Shown here one piece after another: positions 1 to 8,614 of a stretch of DNA of 64,000 bases. The notes under the pieces are model-generated. The model worked only from the letters and a program-made list of their open reading frames with translations. It searched no databases and was not told the DNA's origin. The first letter of the stretch is position 1. The number at the start of each line of letters is the position of its first letter. Source of the stretch: Mycobacterium sp. IDR2000157661 (GTDB taxonomy: Bacteria > Actinomycetota > Actinomycetes > Mycobacteriales > Mycobacteriaceae); NCBI RefSeq assembly GCF_022317005.1, contig NZ_CP081006.1, forward strand, positions 558,001 to 622,000, read 5' to 3'. A program made the position numbers and the translations under genes.

Positions 1-345
1 CTGGCCGATCCCGGCGATCCGATGTCGCTGCGGTCCAATGCCGTCGAGCTGGCGCGCGTCTGGCCCTCGTCGACGCTGCGCGCGTTGAAGAGCGTCAAGG
101 CCGGCGGGCTGATCGAAGGACGACGGATGGCCCGAGTCGTCGGTCTGCCCGGCGCCGACCGCGGGACGCAGAAGATTGTGCGGGCACTGATGACGGGCTA
201 TCTGCTGCACGCGCTGGCCGGCGACAAGACCTATCGCGACTTCTCCGACCCCGATGTCGAGTTGCCCAAGGCTCCGGTGCTCGACCCGTTCTCGGACGAC
301 CCGGTGGACCTGGAGAACAAGGTCATCGCCCTGTTGAAGCCATGA
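1..345 (+). CDS. C-terminal part of an unidentified protein
   Basis: The reading frame is open from the first base of the window, so the gene begins upstream and only about 114 C-terminal residues are visible. The visible part is mostly helical, rich in Ala, Arg and Leu, and ends in a proline- and aspartate-rich tail. I do not recognise a family. The stop codon overlaps the start of the following LLM oxidoreductase (ATGA), so the two genes are probably co-transcribed and translationally coupled. An alpha/beta-hydrolase end was considered, but no catalytic motif is visible. Confidence 0.7.
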   Translation: MADPGDPMSLRSNAVELARVWPSSTLRALKSVKAGGLIEGRRMARVVGLPGADRGTQKIVRALMTGYLLHALAGDKTYRDFSDPDVELPKAPVLDPFSDDPVDLENKVIALLKP

Positions 346-1391
346 TGCGGACCGGAATCTTCTTGCCCTACGCGGGGGCCTACTCGGCTTTTCAAGAGGC
401 CGTGGACGACGTCGTCGAACTCGAGAAGGTGGGCATCGACATCGCTCTGGTGGCCGAGGCCTATTCCTACGACGCGATCAGCCAGCTGGGCTTCCTGGCG
501 GCCCGCACGTCGCGGGTCGAGCTCGGTACCGGTGTCGTGCCGATCTACATCCGGACCCCGACGTTGTTGGCGATGACGGCCGCGGGGCTGGACTACGTCT
601 CCGGCGGCCGGTTCCGGCTCGGCATCGGCACGTCCGGCCCCCAGGTGATGGAGGGCTTTCACGGTGTGCCCTTCGACGCGCCGCTGGGCCGCACCCGCGA
701 GGTCGTCGAGATCTGCCGAAAGGTGTGGCGCCGCGAGCGGGTGCAGCACGACGGCAAGCATTACCGGATCCCGCTGCCTGCCGAGCAGGGAACAGGTCTG
801 GGCAAGCCCCTGCAGCTGATCAACCACCCCGTCCGGGAACGCATTCCGATCACGATCGCCGCGCTAGGCCCGAGAAACGTCGAGCTCACCGCCGAGATCG
901 CCGAGGGTTGGCAGCCGGTCTTCTTCCACCCGGAGAAGGCCGACGACGTCTGGGGCGACGCGCTGCGGGCGGGTTTCGCCAAACGGGATCCCGTCCTGGG
1001 GCCATTGGACGTCATGGTGAGCGCTCCCCTGGCGATCGGTGTGGACGTCGACGACCGGTTGGCGTGGGCCAAACCGCAATTGGCGCTCTACATCGGCGGC
1101 ATGGGCGCACGCGGACGGAACTTCTACCACAACCTGGCCACTCGGTACGGCTACGGCGAGGTGGCCGACCGGATTCAGGATCTCTATCTCGACGGAAAGA
1201 AGGCCGAGGCGATCGCCGCGGTGCCCGATGAACTGGTGCGCAACGTGTCACTCGTCGGTCCGCGCGGGTTCGTGAAGGAGCGGGTGGCCGCCTACGCGGC
1301 AGCCGGTGCGACGACGCTGTTGCTGCAGCCGCTGTCGGGCGACAGGCAAGAGTCGGTGCGGTTCGTCGAGGAGTTGCGCGGCCTGCTCTGA
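342..1391 (+). CDS. LLM-class F420-dependent oxidoreductase
   Basis: This 349-residue protein has the bacterial-luciferase-like TIM-barrel pattern. The N-terminus (MMRTGIFLPYAG) forms the first strand. The EAYSYDA segment, the TSRVELGTGV strand and the GRFRLGIGTSGPQV loop are typical of mycobacterial F420-dependent LLM oxidoreductases such as Rv3520c. Such enzymes move hydride between F420 and a substrate in the cytoplasm; the substrate here cannot be read from sequence. The start overlaps the upstream stop by four bases. It is not closely similar to the two other LLM genes at 43168 and 44029. Confidence 0.85.
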   Translation: MMRTGIFLPYAGAYSAFQEAVDDVVELEKVGIDIALVAEAYSYDAISQLGFLAARTSRVELGTGVVPIYIRTPTLLAMTAAGLDYVSGGRFRLGIGTSGPQVMEGFHGVPFDAPLGRTREVVEICRKVWRRERVQHDGKHYRIPLPAEQGTGLGKPLQLINHPVRERIPITIAALGPRNVELTAEIAEGWQPVFFHPEKADDVWGDALRAGFAKRDPVLGPLDVMVSAPLAIGVDVDDRLAWAKPQLALYIGGMGARGRNFYHNLATRYGYGEVADRIQDLYLDGKKAEAIAAVPDELVRNVSLVGPRGFVKERVAAYAAAGATTLLLQPLSGDRQESVRFVEELRGLL

Positions 1392-1413
1392 CGCCCGTGT
1401 CAGTGCCCGGTGG

Positions 1414-1419
1414 CATAAT
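1414..1419 (+). promoter_or_regulatory. -10 element for a leaderless HNH-gene transcript
   Basis: CATAAT lies seven bases upstream of the ATG at 1427. This spacing would place the transcription start at the A of the ATG, as in leaderless mycobacterial mRNAs. No Shine-Dalgarno sequence precedes this ATG, which agrees with that reading. No clear -35 element is seen. Confidence 0.45.
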
Positions 1420-1426
1420 CGCACAT

Positions 1427-2713
1427 ATGTTCGATGCGGCGGGGTTGGCGGTGGTCGAGCAGACCGCTGACGAGGCGGCGTTGGTGGAGCGCATCGCCTG
1501 GTTGGAGCGGGTGAAGTCGGCCGCTGCGGCCGGTCAGGCCCGCGCGGCGGCGTTGTTGGATGCTCAGCGCCGCGCCGCCGAAGCCGCCGCCGGGATCCCG
1601 CCCGCCCGGCGCGGGCGCGGGCTGGCCGGCGAGATCGCCCTGGCCCGCCGCGACGCCCCGGTGCGCGGGGGCCGCCACCTCGGGCTGGCCAAAGCCCTGG
1701 TCCACGAGATGCCCCACACGCTGGCCGCCCTGGAAGCCGGGGCGCTCTCCGAATGGCGGGCCACCCTGATCGTGCGCGAATCGGCGTGTCTAAGTGTCAA
1801 GCACCGCCGCGCCCTGGACGCCGAGATGTGCGCCGATGCCGCCGCACTGGAGGGCAAAGGCGACAAGCGCATCGAGGCGCACGCCAAAACGATCGCCTAC
1901 CGCCTGGACCCGCACGCGGTGGTCGAACGCGCGGCCAAGGCTGCAGCCGACCGCACGGTCACGATCCGGCCCGCACCCGACTGCATGACCAACGTGACCG
2001 TGCTGCTGCCGGTCGCCCACGGCGTCGGGGTGTACGCGGCGCTCAAACGCCACGCCGACACCACCGTCGACGAGCGCACCCGCGGGCAGGTGATGGCCGA
2101 CACGCTCTACGAACGGATCACCGGCAGGCCCGCCGAGGTCGCTGAACCGGTCGCGGTGAACCTGGTCATGGCCGATCAGACACTGCTCGGCGGCGACGAC
2201 AGCCCCGCGGTCCTCGACGGCTACGGGCCCATCCCGGCCGAGATCGCCCGCCAACTCATCACCGCAGCGGGCCTGGACCGGCGCTCGCAGGCCACGCTGC
2301 GGCGGCTCTACCGCCGCCCCGCCAGCGCGGCGCTGGTGGCCATGGAATCCAGAGCCAGACGCTTCCCGAAAGGGTTGGCCCGCTTCATCGCCCTGCGCGA
2401 TCAGCGATGTCGCACCCCCTACTGCAACGCCCCGATCCGCCACACCGACCACGCCGTCCCGCGACACCGCCGCGGACCCACCCACGTCCTCAACGGCCTC
2501 GGTTCCTGCGAACAGTGCAACTACACCAAAGAAGCACCCGGCTGGCAGGTCCACACCAGCGAAGTCGACGGCGTGCACCACGCCGAGTTCATCACCCCCA
2601 CCGGCGCACACCACCACTCGGCGGCACCCCAACCACCAGGCCCACCGGCCATCGACGTCAGCGAAGTCGAAGCCCGCATCGCGATCGCGCTCACGGGCTT
2701 ACACGCCGCCTGA
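1427..2713 (+). CDS. DUF222 / HNH endonuclease (13E12 repeat family)
   Basis: The 428-residue protein has the layout of the mycobacterial 13E12/REP13E12 family: a long, Ala/Arg-rich helical DUF222 part followed by a C-terminal HNH nuclease motif. The motif begins with CRTPYCNAPIRHTDH and continues to NGLGSCEQCNYTKE. The four cysteines and the DH pair fit a zinc-bound HNH fold. An earlier in-frame GTG at 1397 exists, but the ATG at 1427 sits just after a -10 element and gives the usual N-terminus MFDAAGLAVVEQ. These genes occur in many copies in mycobacteria and can carry prophage attachment sites; none was identified here. The biological role is unknown. Confidence 0.85.
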   Translation: MFDAAGLAVVEQTADEAALVERIAWLERVKSAAAAGQARAAALLDAQRRAAEAAAGIPPARRGRGLAGEIALARRDAPVRGGRHLGLAKALVHEMPHTLAALEAGALSEWRATLIVRESACLSVKHRRALDAEMCADAAALEGKGDKRIEAHAKTIAYRLDPHAVVERAAKAAADRTVTIRPAPDCMTNVTVLLPVAHGVGVYAALKRHADTTVDERTRGQVMADTLYERITGRPAEVAEPVAVNLVMADQTLLGGDDSPAVLDGYGPIPAEIARQLITAAGLDRRSQATLRRLYRRPASAALVAMESRARRFPKGLARFIALRDQRCRTPYCNAPIRHTDHAVPRHRRGPTHVLNGLGSCEQCNYTKEAPGWQVHTSEVDGVHHAEFITPTGAHHHSAAPQPPGPPAIDVSEVEARIAIALTGLHAA

Positions 2714-2734
2714 GCGCCTCCGCGCGGCGCGTGC

Positions 2735-4207
2735 TCATTCACCGACCTGCGGCAGTTCGTCGGCGGCTATCTCACATGGCGTCCCGGCCTCAGGTTCGGC
2801 GAGCGGCTCAGGCGGGACGGCCAGTGGCTCGGGCGTGACGGCCGGTGGCTCCGCCGGCGCCGGCTGCTGCTCCGCCGGCTCAGACGGCAGGACGGCCGCC
2901 GGTTCCTCCGGTGGCACGTCTACCGGCGACGCAGGTGGCGGTTCCGGTGTGCAGGTCTCGGTAGCGGCGGCATCGACCGGTTCCTCCTGCGCCTCGTCGC
3001 CTTCGTCGTTCTCCGGCTCGTCGTCCACCTCGGACTCGGGATCCTCGTCGAGCTCGGACTCGGGATCGTCGTCGAGCATGTCGACGGGCTCCTCGAGTCG
3101 GTCATCGATCTCCTCGATCTCGTCGACGTCCGTAGGGTCTCCCAACCCGGGCCGCCCCAGCTCCGCGTCGCCGATCAAACCTCCGAACAGGTCACCGAGC
3201 TGCTGCCCGAAACTCGACAACCCGCTTCCGATGTCGGGCAGACCTCCTCCACCGAGCGAAGGCATCGGCGGCGCCGTCCCCGCGCCGCCGGCCGTGTCGG
3301 TCGGTAGCGGCGGCGTCGGCATCCACTGTGGGGCGGCGGAGGAAACGGCCGGTGCCGCAGGGGAACTCGCACCCGCCGGATAGACCGGCGCGGTGGTTAC
3401 GGTCGGTGCCGCATCACTCGGCGGCGCAGCACTGCCGACGACCGCCGGGATACCGGGCATCGCCGCCACACCGGAGGAGCCGGCGCCTGCAGCAGCGGCG
3501 GGCGCCCACGTCGGCCCGAGCTCACCCGGCACCTCGAAGGCAGGAGCGGATTGCGATGCGAGCTCGGCGGTCGCGGCGTCGTAGGCCGCTTCGATGGCCT
3601 CGACAGCGTCCCGCATCGCCGAGAGCCACTGTCCGCCGATCGTGTTGTCCACGAAGGGTTTGACTTCCTGATCCACCAGTTCACTGGCCGTGGCACGGTC
3701 CCCCGCCCCGGTGGTCACCGTTTCTGCCGCCATCAGCCAGTCGTCGCGCCGGGCCTGCGCAGCGGCGTCGATCGCGAGCACCGTCGCGACCTTCCCGTCG
3801 ACGGCCTGCCACAAACGGTCCCTCAAGTCACCCAAGGTATGCGCAGCGGAACGCACTGCGGCCGCCGTTACCCCCGAAGAGGCGCCGTGCTCGGCGAGAA
3901 ACGCCCCTGTCGCCCGCGCTCCGGTCCCCTGCCATGCCGCAGCGAGCGTCACACGCTGAGCGTCCTGCCGGGCGAGCACTCCTTCGATTGCCGCGGAAGC
4001 GGCCTGCAGCGCCGCGCAGTCCGTCTCCAGCGCAACCAGATTCATGCCGTCTTCGTTGGTGTACCACTCCCGCACCTGTGCAGCATGGGCCGTCAAGTCG
4101 GGATGCTGATATCCAAGGGCGCGACACGCCGAGACATAGCGCTCGATGTCGCCGACACCGGGTAACCCTTGGCTCAATCGTGCTGCCGCGTCGTGACTCC
4201 CGGCCAC
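2735..4207 (-). CDS. Rv3439c-like Ala/Pro-rich protein, probable ESX-associated large partner
   Basis: The 490-residue protein is read from a GTG at 4207 that follows the upstream stop by one base. A longer in-frame start at 4357 would overlap the preceding gene and is less likely. Residues 1 to about 215 are predicted helical, with WQGTGA giving a W-x-G turn, as in EspA/EspE-type or PPE-like helical hairpins. The middle is Ala/Pro-rich. After a Gly-rich stretch comes a long acidic block of repeated DDDPESE-like units, then a Pro/Glu/Ala tail. Gene order next to an EspC-like gene and glmM matches Rv3439c. It may be a type VII secretion substrate or partner. No enzymatic motif is seen. Confidence 0.75.
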   Translation of the reverse strand: MAGSHDAAARLSQGLPGVGDIERYVSACRALGYQHPDLTAHAAQVREWYTNEDGMNLVALETDCAALQAASAAIEGVLARQDAQRVTLAAAWQGTGARATGAFLAEHGASSGVTAAAVRSAAHTLGDLRDRLWQAVDGKVATVLAIDAAAQARRDDWLMAAETVTTGAGDRATASELVDQEVKPFVDNTIGGQWLSAMRDAVEAIEAAYDAATAELASQSAPAFEVPGELGPTWAPAAAAGAGSSGVAAMPGIPAVVGSAAPPSDAAPTVTTAPVYPAGASSPAAPAVSSAAPQWMPTPPLPTDTAGGAGTAPPMPSLGGGGLPDIGSGLSSFGQQLGDLFGGLIGDAELGRPGLGDPTDVDEIEEIDDRLEEPVDMLDDDPESELDEDPESEVDDEPENDEGDEAQEEPVDAAATETCTPEPPPASPVDVPPEEPAAVLPSEPAEQQPAPAEPPAVTPEPLAVPPEPLAEPEAGTPCEIAADELPQVGE

Positions 4208-4208
4208 G

Positions 4209-4514
4209 TCAGCCCACCCGCCGGGCCGCGCGGGCATCGGCGTCGGCATACCGCTCGGCCGAGGCTCGTAGCGTCGCCGCGATCTCCGCCGACGCCCGTG
4301 ACCACTGCCGCAACCCGGTGACGACGTCGTCGACAGCGGATCGGAGGGCATCCCCACGGCCGGTGTACCCGCGGCCAGCAGCAGCGCCGTCGAAAGCCAG
4401 GGCGGTCAGCTGGGTCCGCACCGCGTCGTCGATGGCATCGGCGACACCCTGGTAGTGCCGGGCGACATCGTTCAGCGCGGCCACATCGACGTGGGCAGCG
4501 TCAGTTTCTCCCAT
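4209..4514 (-). CDS. EspC-like (DUF2580) putative ESX secretion target, Rv3440c type
   Basis: This 101-residue all-helical protein has the length and pattern of the EspC/EspF (DUF2580) family. The N-terminal helix contains VAALNDVARHYQGVADAI, a loop has FDGAAAGRGY in place of a WXG turn, and the C-terminal helix ends with Y89-A-D-A-D93. That matches the YxxxD/E signal used for ESX export. It lies directly upstream of the larger helical partner at 2735-4207, separated by one base, so the two form a bicistronic pair. Known EspA/EspC and EspE/EspF pairs have the large gene first; here the small gene is first. Position next to glmM matches Rv3440c. Confidence 0.75.
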   Translation of the reverse strand: MGETDAAHVDVAALNDVARHYQGVADAIDDAVRTQLTALAFDGAAAGRGYTGRGDALRSAVDDVVTGLRQWSRASAEIAATLRASAERYADADARAARRVG

Positions 4515-4554
4515 GTATGGCTTGGACGCCGCAGCGCGCCCGCCGGTTCCACTC

Positions 4555-5892
4555 TCAGCGCTGAGCGCTGACCTGCTCGGCGACCCGAACCGCCAATTGC
4601 CGTGCGGTGTCCTCGTCGGCGGCCTCCACCATCACGCGCACCACCTGCTCGGTACCGGAGGGCCGCAATAGGATTCGCCCCGTATCACCCAGCTGCGCCT
4701 TCACTTCGGCGACCGCCGTGCGAACCGACGGTGCATCGGCGACCGTCGCCTTGTCCGCGACCTCCACGTTGATCAGCACCTGCGGCAGCGTCTGCATCGG
4801 CGCAGCCAGCGCGGCCAGCGCCGACCGCGTCTGCGCCATGCGCGACATCAGGCGCAGACCCGTGACGATGCCGTCACCCGTCGTGCCCAACGCCGGCATC
4901 ACGATGTGTCCGGATTGCTCTCCGCCCAGGGAGTACTCCCCTGCGCGAAGCTCCTCCAGGACGTACCGGTCACCGACGCTGGTCGTCCGGACGTCGATGC
5001 CGGCCGCACGCATCGCAAGGTGCAGGCCGAGGTTGCTCATCACCGTCGTCACCAAGGTGTTGGACGACAGTTCGCCGGTGTCCTGCATCGCCAGCGCCAG
5101 GATCACCATGATCGCGTCGCCGTCGACGACCCGGCCGTCGGCGTCGACGGCCAGGCAGCGGTCGGCGTCACCGTCGTGTGCGAGCCCGAGGTCGGCTCCG
5201 TAGGAGACCACCGCCGAGCGCAGCGCCTCCATGTGCGTCGACCCGCAGCCGTCGTTGATGTTCAGGCCGTCGGGTCGCGCGCTGATCGCGATGACATTGG
5301 CGCCGGCGGCGCGGTAGGCGTTCGGTGCGGCGGTCGACGCGGCCCCGTTGGCGCAGTCGACGACCACGGTTATGCCGTCCAGCCGCGTGGTCACCGCCTT
5401 GCCGGCGTGGCGGAGGTAACGGTCGAGCGCGTCCTCGGCGTCGACGACGCGGCCGATTCCTGCGCCGGTGGGCCGCTCAACCGGTCCCTGGTTGACCAGT
5501 TCCTCGATGCGGTCCTCGGTGGCGTCGTCGAGCTTGTGACCGCCCGGGCCGAAGATCTTGATGCCGTTGTCGGGCATGGGGTTGTGCGACGCGCTGATCA
5601 TCACGCCGAAGTCAACATCGTAGGCGCTGGTCAGATAGGCCACCGCCGGAGTGGGCAGGATGCCGACCCGCAGCGCGTCGACGCCCTCGCTGGTCAGGCC
5701 GGCGATGACCGCAGCCTCCAGCATCTCGCCGCTGGCCCGCGGATCGCGGCCCACGACAGCCACCCGTCGGGCGTGTCCACCTGTGCTGCCGAGCCGACGA
5801 GCCGCCGCGGAACCCAAGGCCAGGGCCAGCTCAGCGGTCAGATCGCGGTTGGCTGTGCCGCGCACCCCGTCGGTGCCGAACAGTCGAGCCAT
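4555..5892 (-). CDS. glmM: phosphoglucosamine mutase GlmM
   Basis: GlmM converts glucosamine-6-phosphate to glucosamine-1-phosphate for UDP-GlcNAc and peptidoglycan synthesis in the cytoplasm. The 445-residue protein starts at [12 protein letters not shown], the usual N-terminus; an upstream in-frame start would add ten unlikely residues. The phosphoserine loop is S102 in MISASHNP, and the metal loop is HDGDADRC. The C-terminal domain has [15 protein letters not shown] for phosphate binding. All key residues are present. It is on the same strand as the EspC-like pair downstream; a strong hairpin upstream separates it from the secreted-protein gene. Confidence 0.97.
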   Translation of the reverse strand: MARLFGTDGVRGTANRDLTAELALALGSAAARRLGSTGGHARRVAVVGRDPRASGEMLEAAVIAGLTSEGVDALRVGILPTPAVAYLTSAYDVDFGVMISASHNPMPDNGIKIFGPGGHKLDDATEDRIEELVNQGPVERPTGAGIGRVVDAEDALDRYLRHAGKAVTTRLDGITVVVDCANGAASTAAPNAYRAAGANVIAISARPDGLNINDGCGSTHMEALRSAVVSYGADLGLAHDGDADRCLAVDADGRVVDGDAIMVILALAMQDTGELSSNTLVTTVMSNLGLHLAMRAAGIDVRTTSVGDRYVLEELRAGEYSLGGEQSGHIVMPALGTTGDGIVTGLRLMSRMAQTRSALAALAAPMQTLPQVLINVEVADKATVADAPSVRTAVAEVKAQLGDTGRILLRPSGTEQVVRVMVEAADEDTARQLAVRVAEQVSAQR

Positions 5893-5997
5893 GCGGACAA
5901 ATTTCTCACAGCCCGCGCCCAATCACCTAAGCGACGAGGTCATCGGCCGTCACGGAGCCGAACTGATACTCGATCGAGACCATGGACGGACGAACGA

Positions 5998-6029
5998 CAC
6001 CGCCCGTACGCGGTCGCGTACGGGCGGTG
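5998..6029 (-). terminator. hairpin terminator after the secreted-protein gene
   Basis: A 15-base inverted repeat (CACCGCCCGTACGCG and its complement) with a two-base centre lies 30 bases past the stop of the minus-strand gene at 6059. No clear U-tract follows, as is common in mycobacteria. Confidence 0.7.
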
Positions 6030-6058
6030 CCGTCGGTGCTAGCTAGCGATTTCGGATA

Positions 6059-6688
6059 TCAGAGTCCTCCGAGTATCCCGAGGATCTGGTTCAACAGGTC
6101 CACGATCTGTGCCAGCGGCGGAGTTCCGGACGGGCCACCGGCCAGTGCACACAACAGGTCGCCGAGCAGGCCGCCACCAGGAATCGCCGTGATGAGCAGT
6201 TCCACCTGGTTGAGCTGAACCCTCAGGCCCAGCAGCTGCAGATCCAGCGGGCCCAGGATCAGTGAGAGCACCTCACAAGTTCCCTGGAAGCTCTCGCCTG
6301 CCGCGGGTGCTGCAGCAGCTTGCGGGTTGATCTTCGCGGGCATCTCAACTGTCTGCTCCACCGGCCTCACGGGTCCCCGGCCTTGTCCCTGTGATTGCCC
6401 ACCGGAGGGGTCCAGCTCGCCCTTGAGAAGGCCGGTGACAAGCAGTGGTCGCGCGTCAGGGCCTTCCCCGGGGTTGGGGTTCTCCCGGACGGGACCGGTC
6501 GCCGTGAACGTACCGGTGAAGACCTGCTTTCCGCCCGGTCCGGTACCGGTGATGTCAACGGTGTTTTGCGCGTTGCCGCCGGCAGGTGGCTGAGCCGACG
6601 CAGTTGGCGCGATGCCGAGGGCGCCGACCATTGCCATCATCGCGGCGCTCACGACAACCGCGAAGAGCCGCATTATGTGAATTCTCAT
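6059..6688 (-). CDS. secreted hypothetical protein with signal peptide
   Basis: The 209-residue protein begins with a Sec signal peptide: basic start, hydrophobic core at residues 7-27, and ASAQ as a probable cleavage site near residue 32. The mature N-terminal part (about 33-125) is rich in Gly, Pro and Thr. The C-terminal part has two cysteines within alternating hydrophobic stretches (CEVLSLILGPLDLQLLGL and GGLLGDLLCALAGG). This pattern occurs in several actinobacterial exported proteins of unknown function. A good AAGGAGT ribosome site is seen at 6694-6700. It is flanked by hairpins on both sides, so it is probably monocistronic. Function not known. Confidence 0.75.
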   Translation of the reverse strand: MRIHIMRLFAVVVSAAMMAMVGALGIAPTASAQPPAGGNAQNTVDITGTGPGGKQVFTGTFTATGPVRENPNPGEGPDARPLLVTGLLKGELDPSGGQSQGQGRGPVRPVEQTVEMPAKINPQAAAAPAAGESFQGTCEVLSLILGPLDLQLLGLRVQLNQVELLITAIPGGGLLGDLLCALAGGPSGTPPLAQIVDLLNQILGILGGL

Positions 6689-7010
6689 GAATCACTCCTT
6701 GTCAATTGTCAAGGAAGCAGCGATCCGGTCCCCCGACCCGCAGCGGCTGACGTCGCACCGGAGGCGGTAGTGGACCGCCCCGCACCTAGCACTCGTGCTC
6801 CCACCGCAGTGATTTCCGATTGAAGGATCGCTAAAACGGAAACCGGGAAAATATTTTCGCCAGCGTTAGAAAACAGATGCACACTAATTAACTGGTGTCG
6901 CAATTAATCGGCGCCTCGGTCCACACTTCCAGCTGCGAAACAATCATGGTCCCCATCCAGACATTTACTGGCACCCGAAACCATTTGGTCGTCCGCTACC
7001 GCACAAACGA
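6689..7010. other. AT-richer intergenic region with palindrome
   Basis: No credible gene is seen. The stretch 6820-6990 is clearly poorer in GC than its surroundings and should hold the promoter of the secreted-protein gene. A 12-base palindrome, GAAAATATTTTC, sits at 6847-6858. Confidence 0.5.
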
Positions 7011-7042
7011 CAACGCCGGGTGTGCAGGCACACCCGGCGTTG
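7011..7042 (-). terminator. terminator hairpin of the rplM-rpsI operon
   Basis: A perfect 14-base inverted repeat (CAACGCCGGGTGTG and its complement) with a four-base loop CAGG lies 13 bases past the rpsI stop. Confidence 0.85.
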
Positions 7043-7054
7043 TCGATCGGTCGA

Positions 7055-7519
7055 TCAGCGCTTGCTGTACTGAGGCGCCTTGCGCGCCTTCTTCAGGCCG
7101 TACTTCTTGCGCTCGATGGCCCGCGGGTCGCGGGTCAGGAAGCCGGCCTTCTTCAGGGCCGGCCGGTCCTCGGGCTGCACCAGAATCAGCGCCCGCGCGA
7201 TGGCCAGCCGCAGCGCGCCGGCCTGGCCGGACGGACCGCCGCCGTCGAGGTGGGCGTAGATGTCGAAGCTGTCCACCCGATCCACGGTCACCAGCGGAGC
7301 CTTGATCAGCTGCTGGTGCACCTTGTTCGGGAAGTAGGCCTCGAGGCTGCGGCCGTCGAGGTCGAACTGACCGGTGCCGGGCACCAGGCGCACCCTGACC
7401 ACAGCCTCCTTGCGGCGGCCGACGGTCTGGATCGGGCGGTCGATGTACACGGGCTCGCGGGGCGCCGCCTCGGTGGCGGGGTCCGTCCCGGTCTCAGTGT
7501 TGTCAACGGTCTCGGTCAC
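7055..7519 (-). CDS. rpsI: 30S ribosomal protein S9
   Basis: S9 is a small-subunit protein whose C-terminal tail reaches the P-site tRNA. The 154-residue product has an acidic, poorly conserved N-terminal extension of about 30 residues, as in other mycobacteria. The core follows: [17 protein letters not shown], the [19 protein letters not shown] loop and the basic end [16 protein letters not shown]. The terminal SKR is the conserved decoding-centre tail. The GTG start overlaps the rplM stop (GTGA), so translation is coupled. A strong terminator follows. Confidence 0.98.
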   Translation of the reverse strand: MTETVDNTETGTDPATEAAPREPVYIDRPIQTVGRRKEAVVRVRLVPGTGQFDLDGRSLEAYFPNKVHQQLIKAPLVTVDRVDSFDIYAHLDGGGPSGQAGALRLAIARALILVQPEDRPALKKAGFLTRDPRAIERKKYGLKKARKAPQYSKR

Positions 7520-7959
7520 TGGGCCACCTGCTTGATCTCGTACGGAACCGGCTGCTGGGCGGTATGCGGATGATCCGGGCCGGTGTATACCCGCAGCTTC
7601 TTCTGAATCTGACGGCCGAGCTTGGTGTGCGGAATCATGCCGAGGATCGCCCTCTCGACAACCCGGTCGGCGTGCTTCTCCATCTCGTCACCGAGCGAGC
7701 GCTTGCGCAGACCGCCGGGATAACCCGAATGGCGGTAGGCGAATTTCTTCTGCAGCTTGTCGCCACCGATGGCGACCTTGTCCGCATTGATGACGATGAC
7801 GAAGTCGCCACCGTCGACGTTGGGTGTGAATGTCGGCTTGTGCTTGCCACGCAGCAGATTCGCTGCTGCGACGGCGAGCCGGCCGAGCACCACGTCGGTG
7901 GCGTCGATGACGTACCACGTCCGCGTGGTGTCACCGGCCTTCGGCGTGTATGTAGGCAC
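7516..7959 (-). CDS. rplM: 50S ribosomal protein L13
   Basis: L13 is an early-assembly large-subunit protein. The 147-residue length matches M. tuberculosis L13, read from the GTG at 7959 ([18 protein letters not shown]). A longer in-frame start at 8091 would add 44 residues unlike any L13 and is rejected. A purine-rich site (AGGAAAGGTAGC) lies just upstream. Conserved blocks are [31 protein letters not shown] and the C-terminal [13 protein letters not shown]. First gene of a two-gene operon with rpsI, which it overlaps by four bases. Confidence 0.98.
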   Translation of the reverse strand: MPTYTPKAGDTTRTWYVIDATDVVLGRLAVAAANLLRGKHKPTFTPNVDGGDFVIVINADKVAIGGDKLQKKFAYRHSGYPGGLRKRSLGDEMEKHADRVVERAILGMIPHTKLGRQIQKKLRVYTGPDHPHTAQQPVPYEIKQVAQ

Positions 7960-8170
7960 AGCGCTACCTTTCCTTTCGGGGTCCTGCCCCGGTTCTGGAT
8001 CCCGGTGACCCGGGTGCCGGTCAGGCGTTTGCGGGCGGGTGATTCTCGGCGACCGACGGTGACCCGAGGACCCGTGCTTACCGCACGCCAACGAGGCAGC
8101 TTACCCGTGGGCGTCGTCGCAGGTCAAAATGCCTTCACTGAACTCGTGCGCAGGTCGGGGGCTGTTGACC

Positions 8171-8176
8171 GACAAT
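8171..8176 (+). promoter_or_regulatory. -10 element for a leaderless transcript
   Basis: GACAAT lies six bases upstream of the GTG at 8183, spacing that fits a leaderless mRNA. No Shine-Dalgarno sequence precedes the GTG. Confidence 0.35.
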
Positions 8177-8182
8177 GGCGCC

Positions 8183-8503
8183 GTGGCGGATGCGAGCATC
8201 GATCTCGGCATGACCGAGCTACGCGAGGTCGCCAGCTATGCCGCGGCGTGCGCGCGGACCGCACTACCGATCTTTTCAGCCGGTCGTCCCGATGACGCAC
8301 GGGCTCGCGCGGCCGCCCACGCCGCGCGGGCGTTCGAACTCTCCGCCGGTGGTGACCCATCGGTGGCCGACGACCACCTCGGCCGGGCGCGCGATGCCGC
8401 AACCGCCGCGGTGGCAGCGGTCCTTGCGCGCTATCCACCCGCTCCACCCGGCGGCGGACGTGTCGGAGAACTGATGTGGGCACTGGACGCCTTGCTTCGC
8501 TGA
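8183..8503 (+). CDS. Imm5-like putative immunity protein
   Basis: The 106-residue helical protein has the pattern of the Imm5-like family, often annotated as putative immunity protein in actinobacteria: an ELREVASYAAACA helix, then ALPIFSAGRPDDARARAAAHAARAF, and a C-terminal helix with MWALDALLR. The chosen GTG at 8183 gives VADASIDLG and follows a -10-like element; the frame also opens at 8129. No toxin gene is next to it, so if it is an immunity protein it is an orphan here, between rplM (divergent) and esxT (convergent). The assignment is from pattern only; other roles are possible. Confidence 0.55.
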   Translation: MADASIDLGMTELREVASYAAACARTALPIFSAGRPDDARARAAAHAARAFELSAGGDPSVADDHLGRARDAATAAVAAVLARYPPAPPGGGRVGELMWALDALLR

Positions 8504-8510
8504 CGCAGTC

Positions 8511-8554
8511 CTGCGCCACCGCAGCCGCCTCTCCTACGAGCCACGGTGGCGCAG
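8511..8554. terminator. bidirectional terminator hairpin
   Basis: An 11-base inverted repeat (CTGCGCCACCG and its complement) with a 22-base loop lies between the convergent Imm5-like gene and esxT. It begins 7 bases past the Imm5-like stop. Confidence 0.6.
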
Positions 8555-8614
8555 AACCATCCGGCACGGGTCGTCCGGCTCTCCTCCGAACGGACCGCGC
8601 AGGTCTTCGACGAG

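Noticed and set aside
1-345. Alpha/beta hydrolase C-terminus
   Set aside because: No catalytic His or Asp motif can be placed in the visible 114 residues.
4208-4357. N-terminal extension of the Rv3439c-like protein from 4357
   Set aside because: It would overlap the EspC-like gene in another frame and is Arg/Pro-rich; a GTG one base after that gene fits better.
6847-6858. Zur (FurB) box
   Set aside because: The mycobacterial Zur site has the same arms but, as I recall it, an extra central base; spacing is wrong here and no zinc-related gene is adjacent.
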